A stretch of 41,595 bases of DNA from Heterotrichella gracilis (lineage: Eukaryota; Sar; Xanthophyceae; Tribonematales; Xanthonemataceae). A program made the position numbers and the translations under genes. The notes beneath the pieces are model-generated. The model saw only the letters and a program-made list of their open reading frames with translations. It ran no database searches and was not told the DNA's origin. The stretch's first letter is position 1, and the number at the start of each line of letters is the position of its first letter. The DNA is taken from NCBI GenBank assembly GCA_032358255.1, contig JAULBX010026986.1, positions 1 to 41,595 of the forward strand. The letters run 5' to 3'. Of the stretch, positions 32,692 to 41,314 are shown piece by piece.

Positions 32692-34155
32692 TTATTGATT
32701 ATGCAAATTGCTATGTCTTCTGCTGTAAATAAAATACACCGCAATACCCAGGGCTCCCCAAATTAAAAAGGCGATCCAGGTTTCAGGTCTTACAAAACAC
32801 ATCAGAAAAATATTAAAGGAAACACCCAGGGTTCCCACTACATAAATGGCCGGTGTGCGGTATGGTCTTTCTAATTCCGGTTTTTTGTAACGCAACATCA
32901 TTACCGCCACACATACCATGGCAAAAGCCAATAAGGTGCCCATGGAGCACATTTCAGAGATCTTACCGATTGGAGTGGTTGCTGCAATTAAGGAAACAAT
33001 GAGTCCAACTAATAAAGTGCTTCTATAAGGTGTTTTAAATTTAGGATGTAATTTGCCGAACATGCCTTTCGGTAATAAACCGTCTTTGGCCATACCTAAA
33101 AAGATGCGGGTTTGACCTAACATCATCACTAGCATCACTGACGTTAATCCTGCCGTAGCCGCAATGGTGATAAAAAATACCGCCCAATTTAATCCAATAC
33201 CTGAAAAAGCAGAGGCAACCGGTGCCGCTTTATCTAACTGATCGTATTTTACCATTCCGGTTAAAACTAATGAAACGAGAATGTACAATACGGTACAAAT
33301 AACTAGGGAAGCAATAATGGCGAATGGCACATCTTTTTTTGGATTGATGGCTTCACCTGCCTGAGTGGAAACTGCATCAAATCCAATATAGGCAAAAAAC
33401 ACAATAGTGGCCGCGGTTAATACGCCGCCAAATCCAAATTGCACATGCTCTACGCCATCTTTCACGGTTACAATTTCTTCGGGAATAAATGGCACCCAAT
33501 TAGCGGTGTTTACATAAAAAGCTCCTACAATGATCACAAATAAAACCACGGCAATTTTCACGATCACAATCACATTATTGGTACTGGCCGCTTCCTTGAT
33601 CCCTTTTACCAAAACGGCTGTCACCAACCAGGTAATTAAAAATGCCGGTAAATTAAAGGCAAAATCAGGTGCGGCTATTCCGGCTTCCAGACACTTTTCA
33701 GTAGCCGTTGCCAGATCATTACACAACCAAAACGGAATATCGAGGTGAAATAAATGAAGTAATTTCACAAAGTACCCGCTCCAGGCAACCGCTACGGTAG
33801 TGGCACCCATCATGTATTCTAAGATCAAATTCCAGCCAATGAACCAGGCAAAAAGTTCTCCAACGGTTCCATAGGCATAAGAATACGCAGAGCCTTCTAC
33901 CGGTAAAACTGAAGCAAATTCGGCATAACACAAAGAAGCAAATAAACAACCTATGCCGGCAATAACGAAAGACAAGGCCAAAGCCGGTCCGGCAAATTCA
34001 TTGGCGGCTATACCTGTTAAGGTGAAAATACCGCCTCCAATAATGGCTCCTATTCCTAAAGAAGTTAATCCCCAGCGTGTTAATACCCTCTTTAAATCAC
34101 TCTTTTTCATCTCAGCTTCAAAAGCTGATACCGGTTTGGTTCTCCAAATTGACAT
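32692..34155 (-). CDS. APC superfamily amino acid permease
   Basis: A 487-residue inner-membrane transporter with 12 or more helices. The first helix contains GLTSLGIGAIIGGGIFTLTG, the APC glycine-rich substrate site; CYAEFASVLPVEGSAYSYAY and FFAYIGFDAVSTQAGEAINPKKDVPFAI are the other hallmarks of the cationic amino acid transporter (CAT/YfnA) branch. The substrate is unknown. The 184-bp region to the next plus-strand gene is divergent. No terminator is evident after the stop. Confidence 0.9.
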   Translation of the reverse strand: MSIWRTKPVSAFEAEMKKSDLKRVLTRWGLTSLGIGAIIGGGIFTLTGIAANEFAGPALALSFVIAGIGCLFASLCYAEFASVLPVEGSAYSYAYGTVGELFAWFIGWNLILEYMMGATTVAVAWSGYFVKLLHLFHLDIPFWLCNDLATATEKCLEAGIAAPDFAFNLPAFLITWLVTAVLVKGIKEAASTNNVIVIVKIAVVLFVIIVGAFYVNTANWVPFIPEEIVTVKDGVEHVQFGFGGVLTAATIVFFAYIGFDAVSTQAGEAINPKKDVPFAIIASLVICTVLYILVSLVLTGMVKYDQLDKAAPVASAFSGIGLNWAVFFITIAATAGLTSVMLVMMLGQTRIFLGMAKDGLLPKGMFGKLHPKFKTPYRSTLLVGLIVSLIAATTPIGKISEMCSMGTLLAFAMVCVAVMMLRYKKPELERPYRTPAIYVVGTLGVSFNIFLMCFVRPETWIAFLIWGALGIAVYFIYSRRHSNLHNQ

Positions 34156-34288
34156 AGATCAGATTATATTATAATATCAACCAAATTAACTAATTTAAGT
34201 CCATATAACCAAAACTTAAGCCATCCCTATTGATAAGAAATTTTAGAGCTTTTAACATTAAAATAGAGCTTTGGGCATTTTTATTCCC

Positions 34289-34296
34289 GATATTTG
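34289..34296 (+). promoter_or_regulatory. Near-consensus -7 box (GATATTTG) of the metal-handling cluster
   Basis: Seven of eight positions fit TAnnTTTG apart from the first T (G here). It lies 4 nt before an in-frame ATC and just ahead of the cluster's hydrophobic leader, so it may be the promoter, but the match is imperfect. Confidence 0.35.
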
Positions 34297-34339
34297 AAGC
34301 ATCAATTCATTAAAAAAATATTTATTCGGACTCATTGTT

Positions 34340-34702
34340 GTGTCTTATGTGATGACCTCCATTGGCATTCCGGTTTACCTTCATTATTGTGGTGGTGAAT
34401 TGGAAGAGATCAGTTATCTCACCAAAGCGAATAACTGCTGCGGTGAGGAAGAAGAGGAAACTGAAGATGATGGTTGTTGCAAGAATGAAAGTCATGTTTT
34501 ACTCAATGCTGCTGACTTCACATTCAATTCATTGAGCACAGAACTTCCATCTAAATCATGCACCGAACTATTTTATCTGAGCCTTTCAAGTATCCAAGTC
34601 CAAACTGAACAAAAAAACAATGTTCTTAATCCCTTAATTGAATCTCCCCCACCCCGATTGCAAAACGATTTGATGCTTTCGGCTACTTTTCTCAGAATTT
34701 AG
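34340..34702 (+). CDS. HYC_CC_PP family small cysteine-rich protein (5' end uncertain)
   Basis: From a GTG at 34340 the protein is 120 residues. It has HYC at 15-17, CC at 33-34 and 46-47 around an acidic EEEEETEDDG patch, and PPP at 103-105: the motif order that names the HYC_CC_PP family found next to heavy-metal genes in Bacteroidota. In frame, the 13 codons before 34340 read LKKYLFGLIVVSY, clearly the first part of a signal peptide, but no ATG, GTG or TTG precedes them before the stop TGA at 34295. The real start is thus either a non-standard codon (ATC 34301) or there is a sequencing error in the 7-A run at 34312-34318. Probably exported and metal-binding. Followed by the HMA protein gene. 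Confidence 0.7.
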   Translation: MSYVMTSIGIPVYLHYCGGELEEISYLTKANNCCGEEEEETEDDGCCKNESHVLLNAADFTFNSLSTELPSKSCTELFYLSLSSIQVQTEQKNNVLNPLIESPPPRLQNDLMLSATFLRI

Positions 34703-34730
34703 GATTTTTATTTTACCATTCACGGCTCTA

Positions 34731-34762
34731 AATACCAACGTGTTCGTATGAACCGACGTATT
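34731..34762 (+). promoter_or_regulatory. Inverted repeat followed by a T run between the HYC and HMA genes
   Basis: AATAC pairs with GTATT at the ends and GTTC with GAAC around a GTAT loop, with a partly paired interior; six T follow at 34761-34766. It could be a terminator, an attenuator or an operator. It sits 44 nt before the HMA gene, and no perfect -7 box lies between it and that gene. Confidence 0.35.
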
Positions 34763-34806
34763 TTTTCAACGAATTTTTAAAATAATTAATCTTAAATTAA
34801 ATCAAC

Positions 34807-35154
34807 ATGAAAACCTTATTAATCCTAACAATCAGTCTTCTTTCATTCATCAGCAAGGCACAACAAGGTGTAAAAACCGAAACAATCAGTGTAAAAGGAA
34901 ATTGTGAAGAATGTCAAACCCGCATTGAAAATGCTGCCGATATAAAAGGCGTAAAGATCTGTAAATGGAATTCAGATACTAAAGTGGCTACCATTACCTA
35001 CGACCCTGCTAAAGTAAGCCTGCTTCAAATTGAACAGGCTATTGCAGCAAAAGGTTATGATGCCGGACCAGTAGCAGGAAACGATGCAGCTTATAAAAAA
35101 TTGCCTAAGTGCTGCCAGTACAAAGATCACAAATGTGAAGAACCCAAAAAATAA
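34807..35154 (+). CDS. Exported heavy-metal-associated (HMA) domain metallochaperone
   Basis: A 115-residue periplasmic or surface protein. A signal peptide (KTLLILTISLLSFISKAQ) precedes an HMA domain: ETISVKGNCEECQTRIENAA with the metal-binding CxxC at C33/C36, and VATITYDPAKVSLLQIEQAI, the second half of the ferredoxin-like fold. The usual MxCxxC becomes GNCEEC. A C-terminal KCCQYKDHKC (C102, C103, C110) may add a second site. Copper is the most common ligand of the family. It stands between the HYC protein and the TonB receptor, with only 5 nt to the latter, so an export-and-uptake or efflux relay of copper is plausible. Confidence 0.85.
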   Translation: MKTLLILTISLLSFISKAQQGVKTETISVKGNCEECQTRIENAADIKGVKICKWNSDTKVATITYDPAKVSLLQIEQAIAAKGYDAGPVAGNDAAYKKLPKCCQYKDHKCEEPKK

Positions 35155-35159
35155 GTCGG

Positions 35160-37406
35160 ATGAAACCTACTTATTTAGTGCTACTTGCCGGCGTATTCGC
35201 GGCAAGTGTTGCACATGCTCAGTTAAAAGGAAAAGTAGTTGAAATTTCTACAAAGTCAGACACCACGGTCGTTCCGGGTGTGGTGGTCAATTGGGAAAAT
35301 AGTCCCATCGTTAGCACCACAGATGAAAATGGAAATTTTACGATTCCCTTTAGCGCTGTAACAAAAAAACTGAACATTCAAGCCCTCGGTTACGAAAAAC
35401 AAAGCTTTGAAATAAAGGATACTTCTAAATTTTTATTGGTAAGCCTAAAAAGCGGACTAAATTTAAATGAAGTAGAGATCGTTTATTTAAGCAGCGGGAC
35501 TGAAATTTCTTATTTGAATCCAATTAAAATGGAGATCTTGAATGAACGTTCATTAATGAAAGCAGCTTGTTGTAACTTATCGGAAAGTTTTGAGACCAAT
35601 CCCAGTGTGGATGTCAATTTTTCAGATGCCGTGAGTGGCGCCAAACAAATTCAAATGTTAGGTTTATCAGGACAGTATGCACAGATCACCAAAGAGAACA
35701 TGCCTTATTTAAGAGGGCTGGCGAATAATTATGGCTTGATGTTCATTCCCGGTACCTGGATTCAATCCATACAACTCAGTAAAGGAGCCGGTTCTGTGAT
35801 TAATGGGTATGAAAGTTTTACCGGACAAATAAACACTGAGCTTCAAAATCCCGAAAAAAGCGATAAACTCAACTTTAATACTTATGTGAATGAGAATGGG
35901 AGAAATGAATACAATTTAAATTTATCGCGACGTTTGAATCAAAAGTGGGCGGTTGGTTTATTAAATCATGTGAGTTTTAATCCCTTGGTTCAAGATTATA
36001 ATAAGGATGGATTTGCGGATATACCCACTGGCAGACAATATAATTTTATGAATAAATACGCGTATAACAATCCAAAAAGTGGATTTGAAGCCCAGTTTGG
36101 CGGAGCTTATCTAAAGGATGAACGTGAAGGTGGTCAGTACAAGGAAATCCTTCAAAATTACAATGATACCATTCCATTATATAAAATAGGCATACAAAAT
36201 GAAAAGTGGGAAGTGTATAGTAAAACCGGTTTTGTGTTTAAGAAAAAACCCGGAACCAGTATGGGCTTACAACTTTCTTATTTAAATTATGATCAGCATA
36301 ATTTTTATGGGAATAACCACTATGATGGATTACAAAAAACCTTTTATGCTAATTATATCTATCAGGGAATATTGGGCAACACAAATAATACTTATAAGTT
36401 AGGCGCGAGTTATCTCAACGATGATGTGAAAGAAAAGTTTAATTCCACAAACTACTACAGAAATGAAAGTGTAGCCGGAGTCTTTGTGGAATATGCCAAA
36501 AATTACAAAGAGAAATTTAATTTGGTGGCCGGCTTAAGAGCTGATCAACACAATTATTATGGATTATTTTTAACTCCCCGATTACATTTACGTTATGCCA
36601 TCACACCGAATAATATCTTACGATTAAGTGGCGGCAAGGCTTTGCGCACAGCCAATGTATTTGCCGATAATGCCAGCTTAATGGCTACGTCTCGCGAATG
36701 GACCATTGAAACAAGTGACCTATCGATGCCTTATGGTTTAAAGCCTGAAAGCGGCTGGAATTACGGCATTAACTTCACAAAAAAATTCAAGTTGAATTAC
36801 CGGGAAGCTTATGTGACGTTGGATGTTTATAGAACCGATTTTGTCAATCAAATCGTCACAGATGTTGATTTTAATACACAAAAGGTATTGATCTATAATT
36901 TAAACGGCGCTTCCTACTCCAACACTTTTCAGTTTGAGTTTAATATGGAGCCCCGTAAACGATTGTTTGTAAAAACTGCCTATCGTTTTGTGGATACCAA
37001 AATGACCTACAAAGAAGGTTTGTTGCAAAAGCCTTTGGTATCCATGCACAGAGCCTTTATTAATTTTAGTTATGAAACCAAAAACAGTCACTGGCAATTT
37101 GATTTCACCACGCAATACAATGGTTCAAAACGTTTACCGGGCACTGAAACCAATCCAACGGAATACCAGAGAGCAAAAACCTCGCCGGCTTATTTTAATT
37201 TATTAGGACAAATAACCTATCTCACCAAAATTAAAAACGCCGATTTTCATGTGTATTTAGGGGTGGAGAATTTATTGAATTACAAACAAACAAATCCCAT
37301 TGTGGCATCAGACGCACCATACAGCAAATACTTTGATGCTAGTATGATCTGGGGTCCTGTATACGGAAGGATGTTGTATTTGGGCTTACGCTTAAAAATT
37401 AAATAA
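35160..37406 (+). CDS. TonB-dependent outer-membrane receptor, probably metal-related
   Basis: A 748-residue receptor. Signal peptide (PTYLVLLAGVFAASVAHAQ), then a CarboxypepD_reg-like domain at about 21-100 (LKGKVVEISTKSDTTVVPG, ending NIQALGYEKQSFEI), then the plug at about 105-225 with SLMKAACCNLSESFETNPSV (adjacent Cys 137-138) and IQMLGLSGQYAQITKENMPY, then the beta-barrel to the C-terminus (YGRMLYLGLRLKIK). The CC in the plug and the two upstream Cys-rich proteins suggest copper or a related metal as the transported species. No visible TonB box was assigned. It begins 5 nt after the HMA stop and ends where the repeat cluster begins. Confidence 0.87.
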   Translation: MKPTYLVLLAGVFAASVAHAQLKGKVVEISTKSDTTVVPGVVVNWENSPIVSTTDENGNFTIPFSAVTKKLNIQALGYEKQSFEIKDTSKFLLVSLKSGLNLNEVEIVYLSSGTEISYLNPIKMEILNERSLMKAACCNLSESFETNPSVDVNFSDAVSGAKQIQMLGLSGQYAQITKENMPYLRGLANNYGLMFIPGTWIQSIQLSKGAGSVINGYESFTGQINTELQNPEKSDKLNFNTYVNENGRNEYNLNLSRRLNQKWAVGLLNHVSFNPLVQDYNKDGFADIPTGRQYNFMNKYAYNNPKSGFEAQFGGAYLKDEREGGQYKEILQNYNDTIPLYKIGIQNEKWEVYSKTGFVFKKKPGTSMGLQLSYLNYDQHNFYGNNHYDGLQKTFYANYIYQGILGNTNNTYKLGASYLNDDVKEKFNSTNYYRNESVAGVFVEYAKNYKEKFNLVAGLRADQHNYYGLFLTPRLHLRYAITPNNILRLSGGKALRTANVFADNASLMATSREWTIETSDLSMPYGLKPESGWNYGINFTKKFKLNYREAYVTLDVYRTDFVNQIVTDVDFNTQKVLIYNLNGASYSNTFQFEFNMEPRKRLFVKTAYRFVDTKMTYKEGLLQKPLVSMHRAFINFSYETKNSHWQFDFTTQYNGSKRLPGTETNPTEYQRAKTSPAYFNLLGQITYLTKIKNADFHVYLGVENLLNYKQTNPIVASDAPYSKYFDASMIWGPVYGRMLYLGLRLKIK

Positions 37407-37696
37407 CTTTGGAAATTTAAGCTGAGATAAACTCGTTAGAACTTTTCCAAAGTTTACCGTAAATGAATAAGATCGCGAAAGTTTAACCGTAAAAACCGTT
37501 CAAACTTTGGAAAAGTTTAACTAGGATAAACTCGTTTCAACTTTTCCAACTTTGGAAAAGTTTAACTAGGATAAACTCGTTAGAACTTTTCCAAAGTTTA
37601 CCGTAAATGAATAAGATCGCGAAAGTTTAACCGTAAAAAACCGTTCAAACTTTGGAAAAGTTAAGCTGCGATAAATTCGTATCAACTTTTCCAAAG
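37407..37696. repeat. Intergenic cluster of long inverted and direct repeats
   Basis: This fills the whole gap between two convergent genes. The motif AACTTTTCCAAAG and its complement CTTTGGAAAAGTT recur as arms at 37440-37452, 37505-37517, 37539-37549 (partial), 37550-37562, 37584-37596, 37650-37662 and 37684-37696, forming several possible hairpins with about 20-nt loops. In addition a 91-bp block at 37427-37517 is repeated with one indel at 37571-37662, a period of 144 bp. Spacers contain GTAAATGAATAAGATCGCG twice. It begins right after the receptor stop and ends 13 nt before the stop of the M50 protease. It may act as a two-way terminator or a dispersed repeat. It is not CRISPR: arms are inverted and spacers are not unique. 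Confidence 0.85.
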
Positions 37697-37708
37697 TTTA
37701 CCGCACAA

Positions 37709-38671
37709 TTACCGCAACTTCCACACCAAAATAATTGGAGCAACAAACAGGGCGATATAGAAAAGTAAGATCAAAATACGCTTAAACAGATTCAAATCAA
37801 ATTTTAAATTCACCTGCAATACAGAACTAATGTGCTGAATCAATACCGGTTCTAACACGCTATACTCATATTTACCGGCTACAACGCCATTGTATTTTTT
37901 GGGAAAAGAGAACAATAAACAATCACGGATCAACCAATACGCTTTGTCTGGGAGGTTAGCATAATCGGTAAAATAATTGATGCGTTCTTGTTTTAAATAA
38001 TCTCGGATCTTTTGATGTTTGTTCTCATTATACAACTCAATGGCAATAAGAACCGGAATCACCAGCAATACCGGATTAAACATAAAGATGAATAAGAATA
38101 ACAAAGCGATCACGGAGATAATGCCAAACACTAAACGAATGGTGTAATTTTCTTTAAAGAACAAGGTTTCCACTAATCTTCCACCATCTAAGGGAAAAAA
38201 TGGTAAGAGATTTAATAAATTAATAACGAGAAACGAATTACTCAGCATGGTGAGCGTTTCATTTTTAAGATCCTTGTTTAACCAAGCTATAATACAACCT
38301 ATGATAATTCCCGGAACGGGTCCGCCCAAAATGATCAGACTGAGTTGTGATTGAGAGACTTGTTGTTTTTTACCGCTGGTAAAAGCGCCTAACAAGGGGA
38401 CAATAAAAATTTTGACATTGCTGTAATTAAATAGTTTCATGAACAAAAAATGCCCCATCTCATGAACTATGATCACTAATAAAATGGCAGCGATGTACAC
38501 CACATTTTGTTCAAATAGAAAATAAAATAAAAGCGCGTAAATGAATAAACTGATCAAGGAACGAGTTAAAGCATTTTGACTTTTTTCGATCACTACCGGT
38601 TTTGGGGGAAAAATTCCTGCGGTATTTGTTTCTTCGCTTGATCCGGTAACGTTGTTATCCAATTCGCTCAC
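37709..38671 (-). CDS. M50 family (site-2) membrane protease
   Basis: A 320-residue integral membrane protein. The zinc-binding motif H70-E-M-G-H74 lies in a hydrophobic helix (ILLVIIVHEMGHFLFMKLF), and the third ligand is Asp162 in NLLPFFPLDGGR, the N-x-x-P-x-x-x-LDGG signature. Such proteases cleave transmembrane segments, often of anti-sigma factors. No PDZ domain is present. A soluble C-terminal segment follows the catalytic helices and ends in one more helix. The start is a GTG at 38671, and its first 17 nt overlap the end of the heme A synthase gene. Partner substrate unknown; the anti-sigma protein at 21207 is one conceivable candidate. Confidence 0.87.
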   Translation of the reverse strand: MSELDNNVTGSSEETNTAGIFPPKPVVIEKSQNALTRSLISLFIYALLFYFLFEQNVVYIAAILLVIIVHEMGHFLFMKLFNYSNVKIFIVPLLGAFTSGKKQQVSQSQLSLIILGGPVPGIIIGCIIAWLNKDLKNETLTMLSNSFLVINLLNLLPFFPLDGGRLVETLFFKENYTIRLVFGIISVIALLFLFIFMFNPVLLVIPVLIAIELYNENKHQKIRDYLKQERINYFTDYANLPDKAYWLIRDCLLFSFPKKYNGVVAGKYEYSVLEPVLIQHISSVLQVNLKFDLNLFKRILILLFYIALFVAPIILVWKLR

Positions 38672-39737
38672 TGTTCTTGGTATAATTAAAAAGATGAAAA
38701 ATTAAAAAAATGCTGCTTAAAAAAAGAAAGAATGCTCCGGTTTGATGCAGAGCTCCTAAAAATACTGGCACATTATAAATTAAAGTAAATACTCCCAAAA
38801 TAAATTGCACAGTTAATCCATATATCAAAAGAGTCACGCCCAATTGCTGATACTTAGTTAGATTTAACTTAGTTGATTTGTTCCATAAAAAGCCAAGAAC
38901 TAAAACCACCATCAGTGCCATCATCCGATGAACAAATTGAATACCACTTGGGTTTTCGGTGATGTTTTGAATAAAGCTGTCTTTCATGTAAACTTGTTCC
39001 GGCATCCAGTCATTACCCATTTTTGGCCAGGTATTAAAAATATGTCCGGGTCTTATTTTCGTATTATCACCTTCTGCATAACCAGCCGTAAAAGCACCAT
39101 AAACAATTTGTATGATTAAAACCAAAAAGAATAAAAAACTCAAGGGTCTTAATTTTTTTCCATCCGTTGAATTATTTTCCTGAGCAGAAAAAGTCAACTT
39201 TAAGGCAAACCAAAAGGTAAAAGCAAATAAGGTAAAGGCACTCATTAAATGGGTGGCCAAGCGGTAATGACTCACGGCCGGTTGTTTTTGTAAACCACTG
39301 TATACCATCCACCAACCAATAACAGCTTGCATTGCGCCCATTAAAAAAAGCAAAGTAAAGGCCGGCCACATTTTTTTAGTGATCTTTTTCTTCACTAAAA
39401 AATAAACAAACCCTATGGCGAATACATACATCATCATCCTACCAATCATGCGATGAATATATTCCCACAAAAAGATGGGTTTAAATTCTTCCAAGGTCAT
39501 GCTAAAATTCACTTTTTGAAACTCCGGACTTTGCTGATATTTTTGAAAACGTTCCTGCCACATGTCTGCATTTAAAGGTGGCACAGACCCCATAAAACTC
39601 CAGTCGGTAATAGATAATCCTGAATGGGTTAAACGTGTTAAACCACCTACCACAACCATAATGTAGATGAGTACACAACCACTAAGGAGCCAGTAAATGA
39701 TCTGTTTGTGGGGAGATTGTTTGATTAAATCGTTCAT
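38655..39737 (-). CDS. ctaA: Heme A synthase
   Basis: A 360-residue COX15/CtaA family inner-membrane enzyme that oxidises the C8 methyl of heme O to give heme A for aa3-type cytochrome oxidase. Conserved His are in place: His95 in WEYIHRMIGRMM, His157 and His163 in SHYRLATHLMSAFTL, then QFVHRMMALM and GALHQTGAFF further on. The N-terminal VGGLTRLTHSGLSITDW is also typical. About eight helices. It overlaps the M50 gene by 17 nt. It supports aerobic respiration of the organism. No other cytochrome oxidase gene is near. Confidence 0.93.
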   Translation of the reverse strand: MNDLIKQSPHKQIIYWLLSGCVLIYIMVVVGGLTRLTHSGLSITDWSFMGSVPPLNADMWQERFQKYQQSPEFQKVNFSMTLEEFKPIFLWEYIHRMIGRMMMYVFAIGFVYFLVKKKITKKMWPAFTLLFLMGAMQAVIGWWMVYSGLQKQPAVSHYRLATHLMSAFTLFAFTFWFALKLTFSAQENNSTDGKKLRPLSFLFFLVLIIQIVYGAFTAGYAEGDNTKIRPGHIFNTWPKMGNDWMPEQVYMKDSFIQNITENPSGIQFVHRMMALMVVLVLGFLWNKSTKLNLTKYQQLGVTLLIYGLTVQFILGVFTLIYNVPVFLGALHQTGAFFLFLSSIFLIFHLFNYTKNSERIG

Positions 39738-39802
39738 GTTGACAGCTGCAAATTTAAAGGCTTTTTAATGAGTTACCAATAAAAAACAGCTAACATTTAG
39801 GA

Positions 39803-41308
39803 TTATTGTGTTTCGTATGCACCGGCAGTAACATTGGTAACATTCCGGTTCTTATCATTGATATCTTTTGGAAATAAATTAGCGTCTTGGCTAGCTGTTG
39901 TACTTACGAAATTTTGAACACGGTTTTCTCCGGGCTCTGTTTCAAAATTGTAAGTGTCAATATCTTTGTATTTTAAAAGGTCTGTTTTTTTGCCAATGGT
40001 ATTATTCGAAAAATGAACCGCATTGGATGTGTTGGTGGTGGTTTTGATCCAACACGAACTAAAATCATATACCGGTGAATAGTTTGGATCTTCTTTTAAA
40101 TCAATATTCAATTCATTATCCAGTTTGCCATCAATAATACAATTTCCAAAATGCAAATTGAGTGGAAGTGTTTGCTGTGTGCTGTAATTATTAATATTTA
40201 TAGCAGGCTTATCTCTTGGTGTATTTTTATTCCAGTAATTGGCAAAGGTGCAGTGAATAAAGGTGTAAGCGCCACCCAGTAGAATATTCAGACTGTGCTC
40301 CTGACAATTGCTGATCACATTATTTCCGGCATACACCTTATAATACAAACAATATAATCCCCACATACTCATATTCTGGATCTTTGTATTCGTTAAGGTC
40401 AATTGTCTTTTTTTGACGAGTGTGGTATCTTCCCCTATTAATTCACATTGTACGCCAATGTATCCGTTTTTAATAATGGCATAATCAATGATGTTCTGAT
40501 CGCTTCCTTCGTTGATCCAGATCCTATCCCACTGTCCCGGCTCATCAGTGAACTCCTTTTCTCTTCTGGCTCCTTGAAAAATCACTTCCTGTCCTTTTTT
40601 ACCAAGCACTTGTAATTGTCCTCCCTGAAACACCCACAAGCCTGCTTTGTAATTCATATACACTTTTGTATTCTCCGGAATTTTTAATTTCTGTCCTTCA
40701 TCTACCACCAAATAACCATACACCACATGCGGTTTATCATTTTTCCATACAAATTCAGTCCCATTTAAGGTATACGAATTAGGTACAGCATTGGCGACCG
40801 AATAAGCAAAATACGAACCGTCTTTAAATTTAATGGCGCTATCAGGACGGTGATAATAAGCATCCTGACCCCAAGCTTCCAAAATCAACCGCTGTTCGTT
40901 TCCATTTACCATCACATTTAGTGCATCTGTAATAATTAATGGTGAATTAACATTGGTGGGATTAACGAATACCTGAATAAATACATACATGCTGTCGTTC
41001 GCCGCAATCTCAATATCATTGAACACCGTTCCTTTAGCACCATCTACATTCACAATGAACGCTGAGCTGCTTCCGCCTTCTAAGCGAATAGAGCTGATCT
41101 TAATTTTTTGATCATTGTTGTTGCGAATGCGGATATTTCGGGTGGAAGATCCAATGGAAGTAAAAACAGTATCGAAAAGCACAGAATCTTGTGAGAATTG
41201 AATTTTAGCTCCTGAATCGGTGATAAACTTGTCTTTTTTGCAGGCCGTAAACTGACTAAGCACAAAAATCAAAAGGGTATAAAAGACTATTTTAAGAAGG
41301 ATATTCAC
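39803..41308 (-). CDS. Beta-helix-like lipoprotein
   Basis: About 501 residues. The N-terminus (LLKIVFYTLLIFVLSQFTACKKDK) is a lipoprotein signal with the Cys at about 23. The first part (DSVLFDTVFTSIGSSTRNIRIRNNN, then EIAANDSMYVFIQVFVNP) looks like an immunoglobulin-like domain; the middle and end have the parallel beta-helix rhythm (IIDYAIIKNGYIGVQCE, LTNTKIQNMSMWGLYC, FIHCTFANYWNKN, FGNCIIDGKLDNE). A surface glycan-binding or polysaccharide-modifying role is conceivable. The start is a GTG at 41308; a TTG at 41317 lies inside the -7 box. No catalytic residues are recognised. Confidence 0.75.
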   Translation of the reverse strand: MNILLKIVFYTLLIFVLSQFTACKKDKFITDSGAKIQFSQDSVLFDTVFTSIGSSTRNIRIRNNNDQKIKISSIRLEGGSSSAFIVNVDGAKGTVFNDIEIAANDSMYVFIQVFVNPTNVNSPLIITDALNVMVNGNEQRLILEAWGQDAYYHRPDSAIKFKDGSYFAYSVANAVPNSYTLNGTEFVWKNDKPHVVYGYLVVDEGQKLKIPENTKVYMNYKAGLWVFQGGQLQVLGKKGQEVIFQGARREKEFTDEPGQWDRIWINEGSDQNIIDYAIIKNGYIGVQCELIGEDTTLVKKRQLTLTNTKIQNMSMWGLYCLYYKVYAGNNVISNCQEHSLNILLGGAYTFIHCTFANYWNKNTPRDKPAININNYSTQQTLPLNLHFGNCIIDGKLDNELNIDLKEDPNYSPVYDFSSCWIKTTTNTSNAVHFSNNTIGKKTDLLKYKDIDTYNFETEPGENRVQNFVSTTASQDANLFPKDINDKNRNVTNVTAGAYETQ

Positions 41309-41314
41309 AGATTG

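Noticed and set aside
37407-37696. CRISPR array or tandem-repeat gene
   Set aside because: The arms are inverted, spacers repeat each other, unit spacing is irregular, and there is no cas gene or open frame.
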